64,000 nucleotides of DNA, taken from the NCBI RefSeq assembly GCF_000368565.1, contig NZ_KB849542.1, positions 274,581 to 338,580 on the forward strand. The letters run 5' to 3'. Within the stretch, counting starts at the first letter, position 1. Each line of letters starts with the position of its first letter. Both the position numbers and the translations under genes were made by a program. This document shows, one piece after another, positions 18,607 through 27,002 of the stretch. The stretch comes from Acinetobacter gerneri DSM 14967 = CIP 107464 = MTCC 9824. GTDB lineage: Bacteria > Pseudomonadota > Gammaproteobacteria > Pseudomonadales > Moraxellaceae. Below the pieces are notes generated by a model. It did no database searches and was not told where the DNA came from. It saw nothing but the letters and a program-made list of their open reading frames with translations.

Positions 18607-19143
18607 GTGCGTATCTTAAATAAAACGATAATATCTAGCTTCGCCATTATGTTAATGGCGTGTGGGCAAACAGCTAACGCTAAAAAATGGACTGAAGAAG
18701 ATATAAATAAAAGCTTCGATCAAGCAAAAGAAGCGGCAATTTATGCCCAGAATAATCAGACAAGTCAATTAACTTATTTATATAAAACAGCCTACAACGA
18801 AGTGAAAAATCAATCAAAAATATACGATGAAATAATGTCTTTGGCAGGACAGCAAGTCATTACATTCGAAGAGTTGTATAAAAGTGTGGGGAAAAATTTA
18901 AGTGAAGAAATTAAACTAGCTAGCACTGATCAAGAAAGTATGATTAATGTCCAAACCATAGATGGATTATGCACAGGGAACAAATTTATTATTAAATATT
19001 TAAAAATTGAGGACTCTAACAAGATTTCTGAATCAAAAAAAGAACTCGCCCTAGAAGCGATAAAATTACAACCAGAATTGGAACAAGCATTAAAGAGTCA
19101 ACAAAGTCCATTAGATAATTTTGTTTGTCTGTCATTAAAATAG
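18607..19143 (+). CDS. Putative lipoprotein
   Basis: The product is 178 residues. The GTG at 18607 is chosen because a perfect AGGAGG lies seven bases upstream; a TTG at 18574 would precede that site and is wrong. 'MRILNKTIISSFAIMLMAC' gives a lipobox with Cys19. The mature protein is Lys/Glu/Gln-rich and helical, with later Cys in 'GLCTGNK' and 'FVCLSLK' near the C-terminus that could pair. The pattern 'AAIYAQNNQTSQLTYLYKTA' loosely recalls 'AAMYAHQNGK' of the protein at 16325, but I cannot establish homology. Confidence 0.7.
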   Translation: MRILNKTIISSFAIMLMACGQTANAKKWTEEDINKSFDQAKEAAIYAQNNQTSQLTYLYKTAYNEVKNQSKIYDEIMSLAGQQVITFEELYKSVGKNLSEEIKLASTDQESMINVQTIDGLCTGNKFIIKYLKIEDSNKISESKKELALEAIKLQPELEQALKSQQSPLDNFVCLSLK

Positions 19144-19469
19144 TTTTAATGACCCTAATTTAGGCTTCTTAATTGATGTTTTATGATGAACTACGAATCA
19201 TCATCATTTTAAAATACATATTTTAATTACTCTTAGTATTTAGATCATACTTAATTATCAAATAACAGCACAGTTATTGGTTACAAATCAAAAAATGGCT
19301 ACCTCTCTTTGTCTATTTACTAAAAAACATCAAGCTAATATATCCAAGATTAATCAAGTAATATAGGGTTAAATATATAATGCTATCAGAAAAATTCTAA
19401 GCTGTGATTGCCCGATTATAAGGTGGATACTCTATGAGCCAATGGTGTAAAGAAAATCCTTTAGCTCAT
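19144..19469. other. Intergenic region
   Basis: 326 bp between convergent genes. No coding frame, no clear terminator and no RNA gene seen. Confidence 0.5.
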
Positions 19470-19790
19470 TTAGTTATTAATAACATCTAACAGCCATTTC
19501 AAGTAAACTTCTTTGTCTTTAAAATCAGGAGATTCATTCATATTCACAACTATCTCTTTACCGTCAGCTATGAATGCGTAATTACTTGCCATACTGTATT
19601 GATCTTCACCAACTCTAGCCTTTTCAAAATAATATTTTAAAAATAGTATATTACACGCCAAATTATCAGCCATCCTTGATAGCTTATCCAATTCAGCGTT
19701 CTTCCTTAAAAATCTATTTTTTACATCGCTTGGAAAGCGATAGCTTTTCAAGAAAGCATCGTATTTCTCTTCTAATTCTGCAGTATTCAT
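19470..19790 (-). CDS. Hypothetical cytoplasmic protein
   Basis: The product is 106 residues from the ATG at 19790; a TTG two codons further out is an alternative. No signal peptide or membrane segment. N-terminal half helical ('ELEEKYDAFLKSYRF', 'LRKNAELDKLSRMAD'), then beta-like 'YAFIADGKEIVVNM', ending 'VYLKWLLDVINN'. One Cys. No family recognised. Unlike its neighbours it is not exported, so it may be a passenger of the accessory stretch or an immunity-like small protein; the latter is speculation. Confidence 0.5.
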   Translation of the reverse strand: MNTAELEEKYDAFLKSYRFPSDVKNRFLRKNAELDKLSRMADNLACNILFLKYYFEKARVGEDQYSMASNYAFIADGKEIVVNMNESPDFKDKEVYLKWLLDVINN

Positions 19791-19839
19791 TGTCAATCTA
19801 ATCCATGTTTAGGTATAAACATCTTAGCTCAATTAACAA

Positions 19840-19868
19840 CAAAAAAGCCCACATTTCTGTGAGCTTTA
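19840..19868 (-). terminator. Orphan terminator-like hairpin
   Basis: AAAGC-C-CAC paired with GTG-A-GCTTT around a 6-nt loop; the minus strand continues with six T. No gene immediately upstream on that strand explains it, so it may remain from a lost gene. Confidence 0.5.
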
Positions 19869-20153
19869 AGTGATTAATAACACGTCTTTATCCCTAGCTA
19901 TTTTTAAAATTTTTATCATTACTAATCCGTAAAAAACCGCAAAAGCAAGGTTTAAATCTGTTAAGTGACTGTTAACATTAACTTACTAAGTTAAATAGAA
20001 AATGTTCACCATACAAAATACAATAAAATCAAATTGTTAGGCATTTAATTCTTTGACAACAAAAATTGATCTTCTCTTGTTGCAAGTACATTATCAAAAT
20101 AATAAATTGAGCTAATTCAGCTAGTTTAAATGCTATGCTAATCTATACTTAAT

Positions 20154-20234
20154 TGAGCTGAAGTAGCTGAGGGGAAAGCATCGAAATGATATCTCTCATT
20201 TCGTATATTCAGGTTCGAGTCCTGAACCAGCTCA
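20154..20234 (+). pseudogene. tRNA-like element, probably a degenerate tRNA
   Basis: Acceptor-like stem TGAGCTG (20154-20160) pairs perfectly with CAGCTCA (20228-20234). A perfect T-arm, TTCAGG-TTCGAGT-CCTGAA, occupies 20208-20226. Between them a hairpin CGAAATGA/TCATTTCG with a 6-nt loop stands where the anticodon arm belongs, but its 8-bp stem is too long and gives no 7-nt anticodon loop. The D-arm pairs poorly and no CCA follows (TCC instead). TGC-TATGCT at 20131-20139 is a possible extended -10. Likely a decayed or recombinant tRNA, perhaps an old attachment site. Confidence 0.45.
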
Positions 20235-20396
20235 TCCTTATTTGCTAGACATTTAGATTTATGGTTAAAGTACATAAGTCCTTCTAATACCATCCGAAAC
20301 CTAGTCCGCCACTTATAAAGTGTGAATACAAAATAACTTAGAAATGCATCCTTTTCATATAAAATAAACTCAGACTTTTCACTTTATAAAACCCAT

Positions 20397-20428
20397 AAAA
20401 AACGGCGTATTTTCATACACCGTTTTTT
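20397..20428. terminator. Terminator downstream of cstA and its partner
   Basis: AAAAAACGG-c-GTAT paired with ATAC-a-CCGTTTTTT; works on both strands. A shortened relative of its left arm (AAAACGGCGTATTTTC) recurs at 18552-18567. Confidence 0.8.
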
Positions 20429-20442
20429 CAATTAGTTCAAAA

Positions 20443-20748
20443 CTAACATGGACATTTTTTCATCGCGCCGTTAGCAGCACTTGGATAGCGTGCATCCACA
20501 CAGTAACGATAAAAAGTTTTCGGGTCCATCGGACTGAGATCAGGATGATGTTTTTTCATATGATCAAGGTAGGTTTGATAATCTGGCACACCCACCATCA
20601 AACGAAAACTTTGCTGTAACCGTTGCCAAAGTGTTGCAATACGTGACCAATTCTTTGGAGAAAAGATCAAATGTTTTTGTGATTTAATCGTCATCTTGAT
20701 GATGTTATAAATCACAGTTTTTCCATTTTTTCCAAATTTTAGATCCAT
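20443..20748 (-). CDS. YbdD/YjiX-family protein (DUF466), CstA partner
   Basis: The product is 101 residues, starting at the ATG at 20748 with AGAGG six bases upstream; a GTG one codon earlier is an alternative. The C-terminal ~65 residues show the family signature 'MVGVPDYQTYLDHMKKHHP', then 'F.RYCVDARYPSA' and a final Cys pair. Such proteins are encoded directly after cstA/btsT-type pyruvate transporters and are needed for their activity, which is family knowledge. Here the N-terminus is about 30 residues longer than usual, so the true start may be further inside. Ten bases separate it from the cstA stop. Confidence 0.85.
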   Translation of the reverse strand: MDLKFGKNGKTVIYNIIKMTIKSQKHLIFSPKNWSRIATLWQRLQQSFRLMVGVPDYQTYLDHMKKHHPDLSPMDPKTFYRYCVDARYPSAANGAMKKCPC

Positions 20749-20758
20749 CACTCACCTC

Positions 20759-22861
20759 TTAAAGTTGCTTGTTTGCAACTACAGTGTCTTCGGCATCATC
20801 ATAAACTGCTGGTGCTTCTTTTACTGTAGGTATTTTACTTGCAAGTGCACGGCGAACCACACCAAATGATGCAATGATCATGACCACTAACACGATCATA
20901 AAGAAGCCACAAAGCGCTGCATTGATTTGGTTAGAGAGAACAATCGTTTGCATTTCAGCGATTGATTTGGCTGGTTTTAAAATCTCACCTTGAGCAATTG
21001 CTGCTGAGAACTTATCTGCTTGAGCCAAGAAACCAATCTTAGGATTGCTATGGAAGATCTTTTGCCAACCCGCAGTCATTGCAGTGACAACCAAGAAAAT
21101 CGTTGGAAGAATCGTCACCCAAACATACTTTTCTTTTTTCATCTTGAACAAGATGACCGTACCGAGTGTCAATGCCATTGCTGCCAAGATTTGGTTACCG
21201 ATACCAAATAGAGGCCACAAGCTGTTGATACCACCAAGAGGATCGACCACGCCTTGGTAAACGAAATACCCCCAAGCTGCAACTGAAACCAAAGTACCCA
21301 GCATATTACCAAAGAAGTTATGTGATGCTTTAACTGCTGGAATAACTACACCAACGGTATCTTGCACCATAAAACGACATGCACGTGTTCCTGCATCTAC
21401 CGCAGTTAAGATGAATAGTGCTTCAAATAAAATCGCAAAGTGATACCAGAAAGACATCATGGCACGACTGTTGAAAATTTCAGAGATGATATGTGCCATA
21501 CCAATTGCAAATGTTGGCGCACCACCTGTACGAGACAAGATAGATTTTTCACCGACTTCTTGAGCCAATAGACTCAACATTTCTGGTGTAACCACAAAGC
21601 CTAGATTTTTTACTGCTTCTGAAGCTGTTTCAACGGTCGTACCGAGTACTGCTGCTGGTGCATTAATCGCAAAATAAACACCCGGATCAAGTACAGTCGC
21701 ACAGATCATCGCCATGATACCGACAAATGATTCTGTCAACATACCACCATAACCGATCATACGAGTGTGAACTTCATTTTCAACCAGTTTTGGCGTAGTC
21801 CCAGACGATACCAAAGCGTGGAAACCTGAAATCGCACCACAGGCAATGGTAATAAATAAGAATGGGAATAATGAACCCGCAAATACAGGACCTGTACCGT
21901 CGATAAAATGTGTAACTGATGGCATTTTAAGCATTGGCATAGCAACAACAATACCAACAGCTAGACCTGCAATCACGCCAATTTTTAAGAATGTAGATAG
22001 ATAATCACGCGGTGCAAGTAACAACCAAACAGGAAGAACAGATGCAATGAAACCATAAATCACCAAGCACCAAGTCAATTGAGTGCCTGTCAAGGTAAAG
22101 AAAGGTCCCCAATACGGGTCTTGTGCAACGTGACCACCATAAATAATGCCCAGCATCATCAAGACAAAACCAATGATTGAAACCTCAAAGATTTTACCCG
22201 GACGAATAAAACGCATATACACACCCATAAAGAGTGCAATTGGAATGGTTGCTGCAATACTAAACACACCCCATGGGCTGTTGGTCAATGCTTTAACCAC
22301 AACCAGAGCAAGTACTGCCAAGATAATCACCATCACACCTAGCGCACCAAGCATGACAATAACACCCGCAAATGAACCTAGCTCATCTTTAGCCATTTCA
22401 CCCAGTGATTTACCATCACGTCGAGTAGAAATAAAGAGCACAAGGAAGTCTTGAACTGCCCCTGCAAGTACAACACCGACTAAAAGCCAGATTGTCCCAG
22501 GTAGATACCCCATCTGAGCAGCCAAAATAGGACCAACTAAAGGTCCTGCTCCAGCAATGGCTGCGAAATGGTGGCCAAATAAAACGTATTTATTGGTAGG
22601 GACATAGTCAAGTCCATCCGCCAACCGCTTTGCGGGCGTTAAACGGCGAGAATCTAAACCAAAAACTTTATTTGCAATAAATAAGCTATAGAATCGATAA
22701 GCAATGCTATATACACAGATCGCAGCAAGGACTAACCAGACTGCATTTACGTGTTCACCCCGACTTACTGCCAGTATCCCAAACGATACCGCTCCAATGA
22801 CAGCAACTATCGCCCACATCAGTTTTGAGACAGGCGTAGATTTTTTTTGAATATTTTCCAT
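20759..22861 (-). CDS. cstA: CstA-family pyruvate/peptide transporter
   Basis: Inner-membrane transporter of 700 residues with some 16-18 hydrophobic helices. Signatures are 'YVPTNKYVLFGHHFAAIAGAGPLVGP' (split here as family core, residues about 86-111), 'STRRDGKSLGEMAKDELG' and 'GTRACRFMVQDTVG'. CstA/BtsT proteins import pyruvate and were first linked to carbon starvation and peptide use. The small YbdD-like partner is next in the operon. The ~15-residue polar N-terminus precedes the first helix. No CRP site was found directly upstream, although CRP control is known for E. coli cstA. Confidence 0.94.
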   Translation of the reverse strand: MENIQKKSTPVSKLMWAIVAVIGAVSFGILAVSRGEHVNAVWLVLAAICVYSIAYRFYSLFIANKVFGLDSRRLTPAKRLADGLDYVPTNKYVLFGHHFAAIAGAGPLVGPILAAQMGYLPGTIWLLVGVVLAGAVQDFLVLFISTRRDGKSLGEMAKDELGSFAGVIVMLGALGVMVIILAVLALVVVKALTNSPWGVFSIAATIPIALFMGVYMRFIRPGKIFEVSIIGFVLMMLGIIYGGHVAQDPYWGPFFTLTGTQLTWCLVIYGFIASVLPVWLLLAPRDYLSTFLKIGVIAGLAVGIVVAMPMLKMPSVTHFIDGTGPVFAGSLFPFLFITIACGAISGFHALVSSGTTPKLVENEVHTRMIGYGGMLTESFVGIMAMICATVLDPGVYFAINAPAAVLGTTVETASEAVKNLGFVVTPEMLSLLAQEVGEKSILSRTGGAPTFAIGMAHIISEIFNSRAMMSFWYHFAILFEALFILTAVDAGTRACRFMVQDTVGVVIPAVKASHNFFGNMLGTLVSVAAWGYFVYQGVVDPLGGINSLWPLFGIGNQILAAMALTLGTVILFKMKKEKYVWVTILPTIFLVVTAMTAGWQKIFHSNPKIGFLAQADKFSAAIAQGEILKPAKSIAEMQTIVLSNQINAALCGFFMIVLVVMIIASFGVVRRALASKIPTVKEAPAVYDDAEDTVVANKQL

Positions 22862-22990
22862 TCATACCTCACATTCTGAATACAAAAAGCAGATCCATTG
22901 TTTTTCTTTACTCGTAATGCATTTCATGTGAATCCAATCACATCTGACTCTACTCCTCATCTTTTTATTTTCATCTTATACTTTGGCATA

Positions 22991-23018
22991 AAAAAAGGGA
23001 TGATTTTCATCATCCCTT
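22991..23018 (-). terminator. Terminator of efp
   Basis: GGGATGAT/ATCATCCC stem with a TTTC loop; on the minus strand followed by seven T. Confidence 0.88.
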
Positions 23019-23058
23019 CGATAATAGTATATTTCTACACCATTATGCACGTTCAAAC

Positions 23059-23628
23059 TTAAGCACGTTCTAAATAATCGCCTGTACGAGTATCTACGCG
23101 AACGCTTTCTTCTTGTTGAACAAATAATGGAACACGTACAACTGCACCTGTTTCAAGTTTAGCTGGTTTACCGCCACCGCCAGAAGTATCACCACGAACA
23201 CCTGGATCAGTTTCAACGATTTTCAATACAACGAAGTTTGGCGCGCTTACTGTTAATGGAACACCATTAAATAATAAGATTGTGCAAGTTTCGTTAGAAT
23301 CGTCTTTTAACCATTTTGCAGCATCGCCCATAGCGACTTTATCAGCAGCAATTTGTTCAAAGCTTTCTGGATCCATAAAGTTCCACATTTCACCATCGTT
23401 ATACAAGTAGTTCATTTCTACTTCAACGATATCTGCAGCTTCTAATGAATCACCAGATTTAAAGGTTTTTTCTAGTACTTTACCAGTTTTGAGGTTACGT
23501 AATTTAACGCGGTTAAAGGCTTGTCCTTTACCTGGTTTTACGTATTCGTTTTCCATGATTGAACACGGGTTGCCATCAAGCATGACTTTCAAGCCTGACT
23601 TGAAATCATTTGTAGAATAATAGGCCAT
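23059..23628 (-). CDS. efp: Elongation factor P
   Basis: EF-P relieves ribosome stalling at polyproline. The product is 189 residues from the ATG at 23628 ('[20 protein letters not shown]'); a GTG three codons upstream is not the family start. The KOW-like N-domain carries '[11 protein letters not shown]', where the lysine in PGKGQ is the site of beta-lysylation. Two OB-like domains follow, ending '[12 protein letters not shown]'. The divergent neighbour epmB makes the (R)-beta-lysine used for this modification, so both ends of one pathway face each other. epmA is not in the window. Confidence 0.97.
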   Translation of the reverse strand: MAYYSTNDFKSGLKVMLDGNPCSIMENEYVKPGKGQAFNRVKLRNLKTGKVLEKTFKSGDSLEAADIVEVEMNYLYNDGEMWNFMDPESFEQIAADKVAMGDAAKWLKDDSNETCTILLFNGVPLTVSAPNFVVLKIVETDPGVRGDTSGGGGKPAKLETGAVVRVPLFVQQEESVRVDTRTGDYLERA

Positions 23629-24170
23629 GTCTGGCACACTCCAAACTTACTAACTTAAATCAAATAATGCAGCGAGTCTTGCGACTCCAATCAAAACTTA
23701 TTTACATTCGACATCAATTGCGTATTTTACAATCCATGTGAAATATCAACAAATTTCTATACATTAAGACAATCAATATTTAATGATACAGTAAATGCAT
23801 CGGATCCGCGTATATTCTAAATGAGCAATAGAGGTTGAATCAATGTATAAAATTTCATTGTCGCTGTGAATTTGTTATGTTGACCCTCGATAAAGCACAT
23901 TTTTGTCTGATTTCGGCTCAATACAGAGTAAAAATTTTCATTTATGCCATTTCAATACAAAAAATATTTTAAAAACACTTCCACATATCTGGCTTAAACT
24001 TGACAATTTCACACGCTTTGTCTAGCTTGCACATGCAGAATACGACTTGCTTGTTGTATCTGCTTATTGCATGTTTTTATTTTGCGAAATCCCTATATTG
24101 AACCCTTATTTTTTGAAAGCTGCTTTAGTGCCGCGTTATTTCAAAAATCAAATGTAAAAAAATCTCCCGC
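23629..24170. other. Divergent intergenic region efp/epmB
   Basis: About 540 bp without a gene. It must carry promoters for both efp and epmB. One reasonable candidate lies on the plus strand at 24000-24028. No conserved RNA structure recognised. Confidence 0.5.
24000..24028 (+). promoter_or_regulatory. Candidate promoter of epmB
   Basis: Consensus -35 TTGACA (24000-24005), 17-bp spacer, weak -10 TAGCTT (24023-24028). It leaves a leader of about 135 nt. Confidence 0.35.
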
Positions 24171-25187
24171 ATGACTCATTATTTATATCAATCACAAAAC
24201 TGGCAAAAACAGTTAAGTGACCTCGTAACCGACCCTGCTGAATTGCTTGAATTACTGGATTTATCTTCAGATGCCCTTTACTCAGGTGCAGTGCTCGCAA
24301 CTGAACAATTCAAGCTGCGTGTACCGCGTGCCTTTGTCGGGAAGATGCAAAAAAATAATGCCTTTGATCCACTACTTTTACAAGTACTGCCCCATCATCT
24401 TGAGCTAGAAGAACATGCAGGTTTTGTGACAGATCCTTTGGGTGAGGAAGCTGCCAATCAATTGCCAGGGGTTTTGCATAAATATAAATCTAGATTTTTG
24501 CTGACTTTAACAGGTGCTTGTGCGGTACATTGCCGTTATTGTTTTAGACGACATTTTCCTTATCAAGAAAATCTGCCCAAAAATGATGATTGGCCCGATA
24601 TCAAACAATATTTAGGGCAGCATCCAGAGATTAATGAAGTCATTTTAAGTGGTGGCGATCCTTTGACTTTATCCAATCGAAAATTTGCACTTTGGGTCGA
24701 ACGCTTGGAGTCAATTGCGCAGATTAAAACACTTCGAATCCATTCTCGTGTTCCAATTGTGATTCCTGAACGAGTGGATGATGAGTTTATTTCTATTTTA
24801 AAAAACAGTAGGCTACGTAGCATACTAGTGGTACACTCCAATCATGCTCAAGAGCTTGATGACCTCACCTGTTCCAAACTTTTAAGTTTGGCTACAGCAC
24901 AGATTACTGTACTCAATCAAGCTGTCTTATTGAAAGGTGTAAATGATAATGCCGACACTTTGGTTGCTTTAAGTCAAAGACTTTTTGAGGCACGTGTCAT
25001 GCCCTACTATTTGCATGTTTTAGACAAAGTCAAAGGTGCTCATCATTTTGATTTAGAAACTGATAAAATTGACGCGCTTTATACTCAAATCTTGGCAGAG
25101 TTACCCGGCTATCTCGTCCCCAAATTGGTACGTGAAATTGCAGGTGAAAACAACAAAACACCACTCTATGGACATGCCACATTTTAG
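24171..25187 (+). CDS. epmB: EF-P (R)-beta-lysine synthase, lysine 2,3-aminomutase family
   Basis: Radical-SAM, PLP-dependent enzyme of 338 residues. The iron-sulfur motif CxxxCxxC is 'CAVHCRYCFRRHFPY' near residues 122-136. 'EVILSGGDPLTLSN' is the SAM-binding GGDP-type motif, 'RIHSRVPIVIPERV' follows, and 'AVLLKGVNDN' lies later. The short length, without the C-terminal extension of catabolic lysine 2,3-aminomutases, and the position opposite efp fit EpmB, which makes (R)-beta-lysine for EF-P. A 70-bp gap separates it from the PilZ-protein gene downstream, so read-through is possible. Confidence 0.93.
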   Translation: MTHYLYQSQNWQKQLSDLVTDPAELLELLDLSSDALYSGAVLATEQFKLRVPRAFVGKMQKNNAFDPLLLQVLPHHLELEEHAGFVTDPLGEEAANQLPGVLHKYKSRFLLTLTGACAVHCRYCFRRHFPYQENLPKNDDWPDIKQYLGQHPEINEVILSGGDPLTLSNRKFALWVERLESIAQIKTLRIHSRVPIVIPERVDDEFISILKNSRLRSILVVHSNHAQELDDLTCSKLLSLATAQITVLNQAVLLKGVNDNADTLVALSQRLFEARVMPYYLHVLDKVKGAHHFDLETDKIDALYTQILAELPGYLVPKLVREIAGENNKTPLYGHATF

Positions 25188-25271
25188 CCATGATCTTTTT
25201 AGATCTCGTCATTTTAGACATCACAATTTAGCTCTTGCATAAATCGTTTTTAGAATTTGAGTGCCCAAAAA

Positions 25272-27002
25272 ATGATGAATAAAGAAATTTCAAATGCATT
25301 TAAATCTCCCCGCAAACTCACGCTTGATCGTTTAAGTTTTTGCCATGCAACTGTAGACGATTTACGGCATTGGACTGTTGCTTTATCTGTCATGCCTTTG
25401 GGTGATGCCGCGCAAGCCATTTTAAAAGCAGTTTTAGAAATTTCTGAACTCAAATGCGAAGAAACATTACGTTTTGATTTAATACAAGTTTTACAACCCA
25501 ATATTGAAAATGTGCTGCATAGCTTAGAAAAATTTTTCTTCGATAAAAACCTAATCCACACGGATCGAAATGAACAAATTATCGAGCTTGGTAATTGCTT
25601 ACGTGGCCTAACGATCGCGGTATATGCTGACATTGCACGCCGAAGTAATCAGCAAATTGCACAGAAAAAACTGCCTTTATTTGCCATAAAACAAAAAAAT
25701 AATTTGAAAATTGCACGTCAATTGGCGACTTACTATGCCTTGCAGCAAATGTGTATCCTCTTATATAAACAACAAACGCTCTATAGCGATAGCATAAATT
25801 ATCAATGGGTCCTCGCTCATACTCTGTATGACATCGCCAACAAAAACAATGAAATATTTTTAAATATCAATCAAATACAAGGAACACATCTACCAGTCAA
25901 CAATATTGCGCAAATTTATGCTCAGCTATTACTGCTTGATATTTTCAATACCAACCAGATCCGACCAACTGAAATCCGAGCGCTCTACTACTGTAGTCAA
26001 GACTGGGCAAAAATGATCCAGATTTTGCCGAAAGAAACATCATTATCACGTTATTTCGTCAATAAAAAATTAGATCACGCCGTTATTTATAATCAAAAGC
26101 ACAATCAAGGAATGGATGCACATTTATTTATAGAAACACAGGGCTTATTGGAACATATCAATAAAACCATCGTGCAAGAAGAGGACAATATCACTAAAAC
26201 AGAACGTCAATATTTGACCTCTGCGCTCAAATTCCATGTACAAAATATTTTGAGTAGTTCGAACGAGCGTCGCCATGAGCGCTACGAATATTCAGCCCAA
26301 TTACGCATTTGTTTCAGTATTTTTGCAGCACATTATTATCTTTCTAATCGGATTGGTTTTAGTGAGACGATTATGAATGCACAAAGTTTTACCTTGCATT
26401 CGACATCAAATACACAAAATATAATTGAGCAAAGCCCACTCACACCGACACCTGCGAAGCTTTTAGATCAAGATTCTAAACAAATTTATATTACTGAAGT
26501 GCTCGATATCAGTGTCAATGGCTATCGTATCCATTGGACTGGTGAAACGCCTCGTAATCTACGTACTGGTGAGTTTATTTTGGTCAGTGAAAATAATAAT
26601 CGAAAATGGAAAGGTGCGATTATCCGCTGGATTAAACAAGCCAGTAATAAAAGTCTTGAGCTGGGCTTAGAAGTTTTAGGTCAGGACACCTTTGCCTGTG
26701 CGGTTCGTTTGCAAGCTGACTTGCAAAATTTAAATTATCAACCTGCTTTATTAATACAAAATCATCAACTAGAATATAATAAAATATCTTTAATTATACC
26801 GAACTTATCGCTATTTAAAGAAAAGCAGAATATACAACTGCGTTTGGGGAAACATGAATTTCAAATTCAATTGACGAAAGCTGTAATTATCACACAAAGC
26901 TTCATTCAATTTGATTTTGAATTATTAAATAATACGCAACACTATTTAATTGAAGATTTTATATTAGATCAATCTGATCATTTTAGTTTAGGGGAAACTT
27001 AG
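25272..27002 (+). CDS. PilZ-domain c-di-GMP-binding protein
   Basis: The product is 576 residues from the ATG at 25272; a TTG at 25257 and a second ATG at 25275 are alternatives. The first ~330 residues are helical with no membrane segment or catalytic motif. A PilZ domain follows at about residues 335-465: 'SSNERRHERYEYSAQ' supplies the RxxxR motif and 'EVLDISVNGYRIHW' the D/NxSxxG motif, both needed for c-di-GMP binding. The last ~100 residues are beta-rich. Its stop codon directly abuts the start of a FimX-like gene, so the two are co-translated and probably act in one c-di-GMP pathway. Large helical plus PilZ proteins are known in Pseudomonas and Moraxellaceae, but no function is established here. 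Confidence 0.82.
   Translation: MMNKEISNAFKSPRKLTLDRLSFCHATVDDLRHWTVALSVMPLGDAAQAILKAVLEISELKCEETLRFDLIQVLQPNIENVLHSLEKFFFDKNLIHTDRNEQIIELGNCLRGLTIAVYADIARRSNQQIAQKKLPLFAIKQKNNLKIARQLATYYALQQMCILLYKQQTLYSDSINYQWVLAHTLYDIANKNNEIFLNINQIQGTHLPVNNIAQIYAQLLLLDIFNTNQIRPTEIRALYYCSQDWAKMIQILPKETSLSRYFVNKKLDHAVIYNQKHNQGMDAHLFIETQGLLEHINKTIVQEEDNITKTERQYLTSALKFHVQNILSSSNERRHERYEYSAQLRICFSIFAAHYYLSNRIGFSETIMNAQSFTLHSTSNTQNIIEQSPLTPTPAKLLDQDSKQIYITEVLDISVNGYRIHWTGETPRNLRTGEFILVSENNNRKWKGAIIRWIKQASNKSLELGLEVLGQDTFACAVRLQADLQNLNYQPALLIQNHQLEYNKISLIIPNLSLFKEKQNIQLRLGKHEFQIQLTKAVIITQSFIQFDFELLNNTQHYLIEDFILDQSDHFSLGET

Noticed and set aside
20131..20234. Selenocysteine tRNA
   Set aside because: No long variable arm, no UCA anticodon and no 8-bp acceptor; the structure only shares a long coaxial stem.
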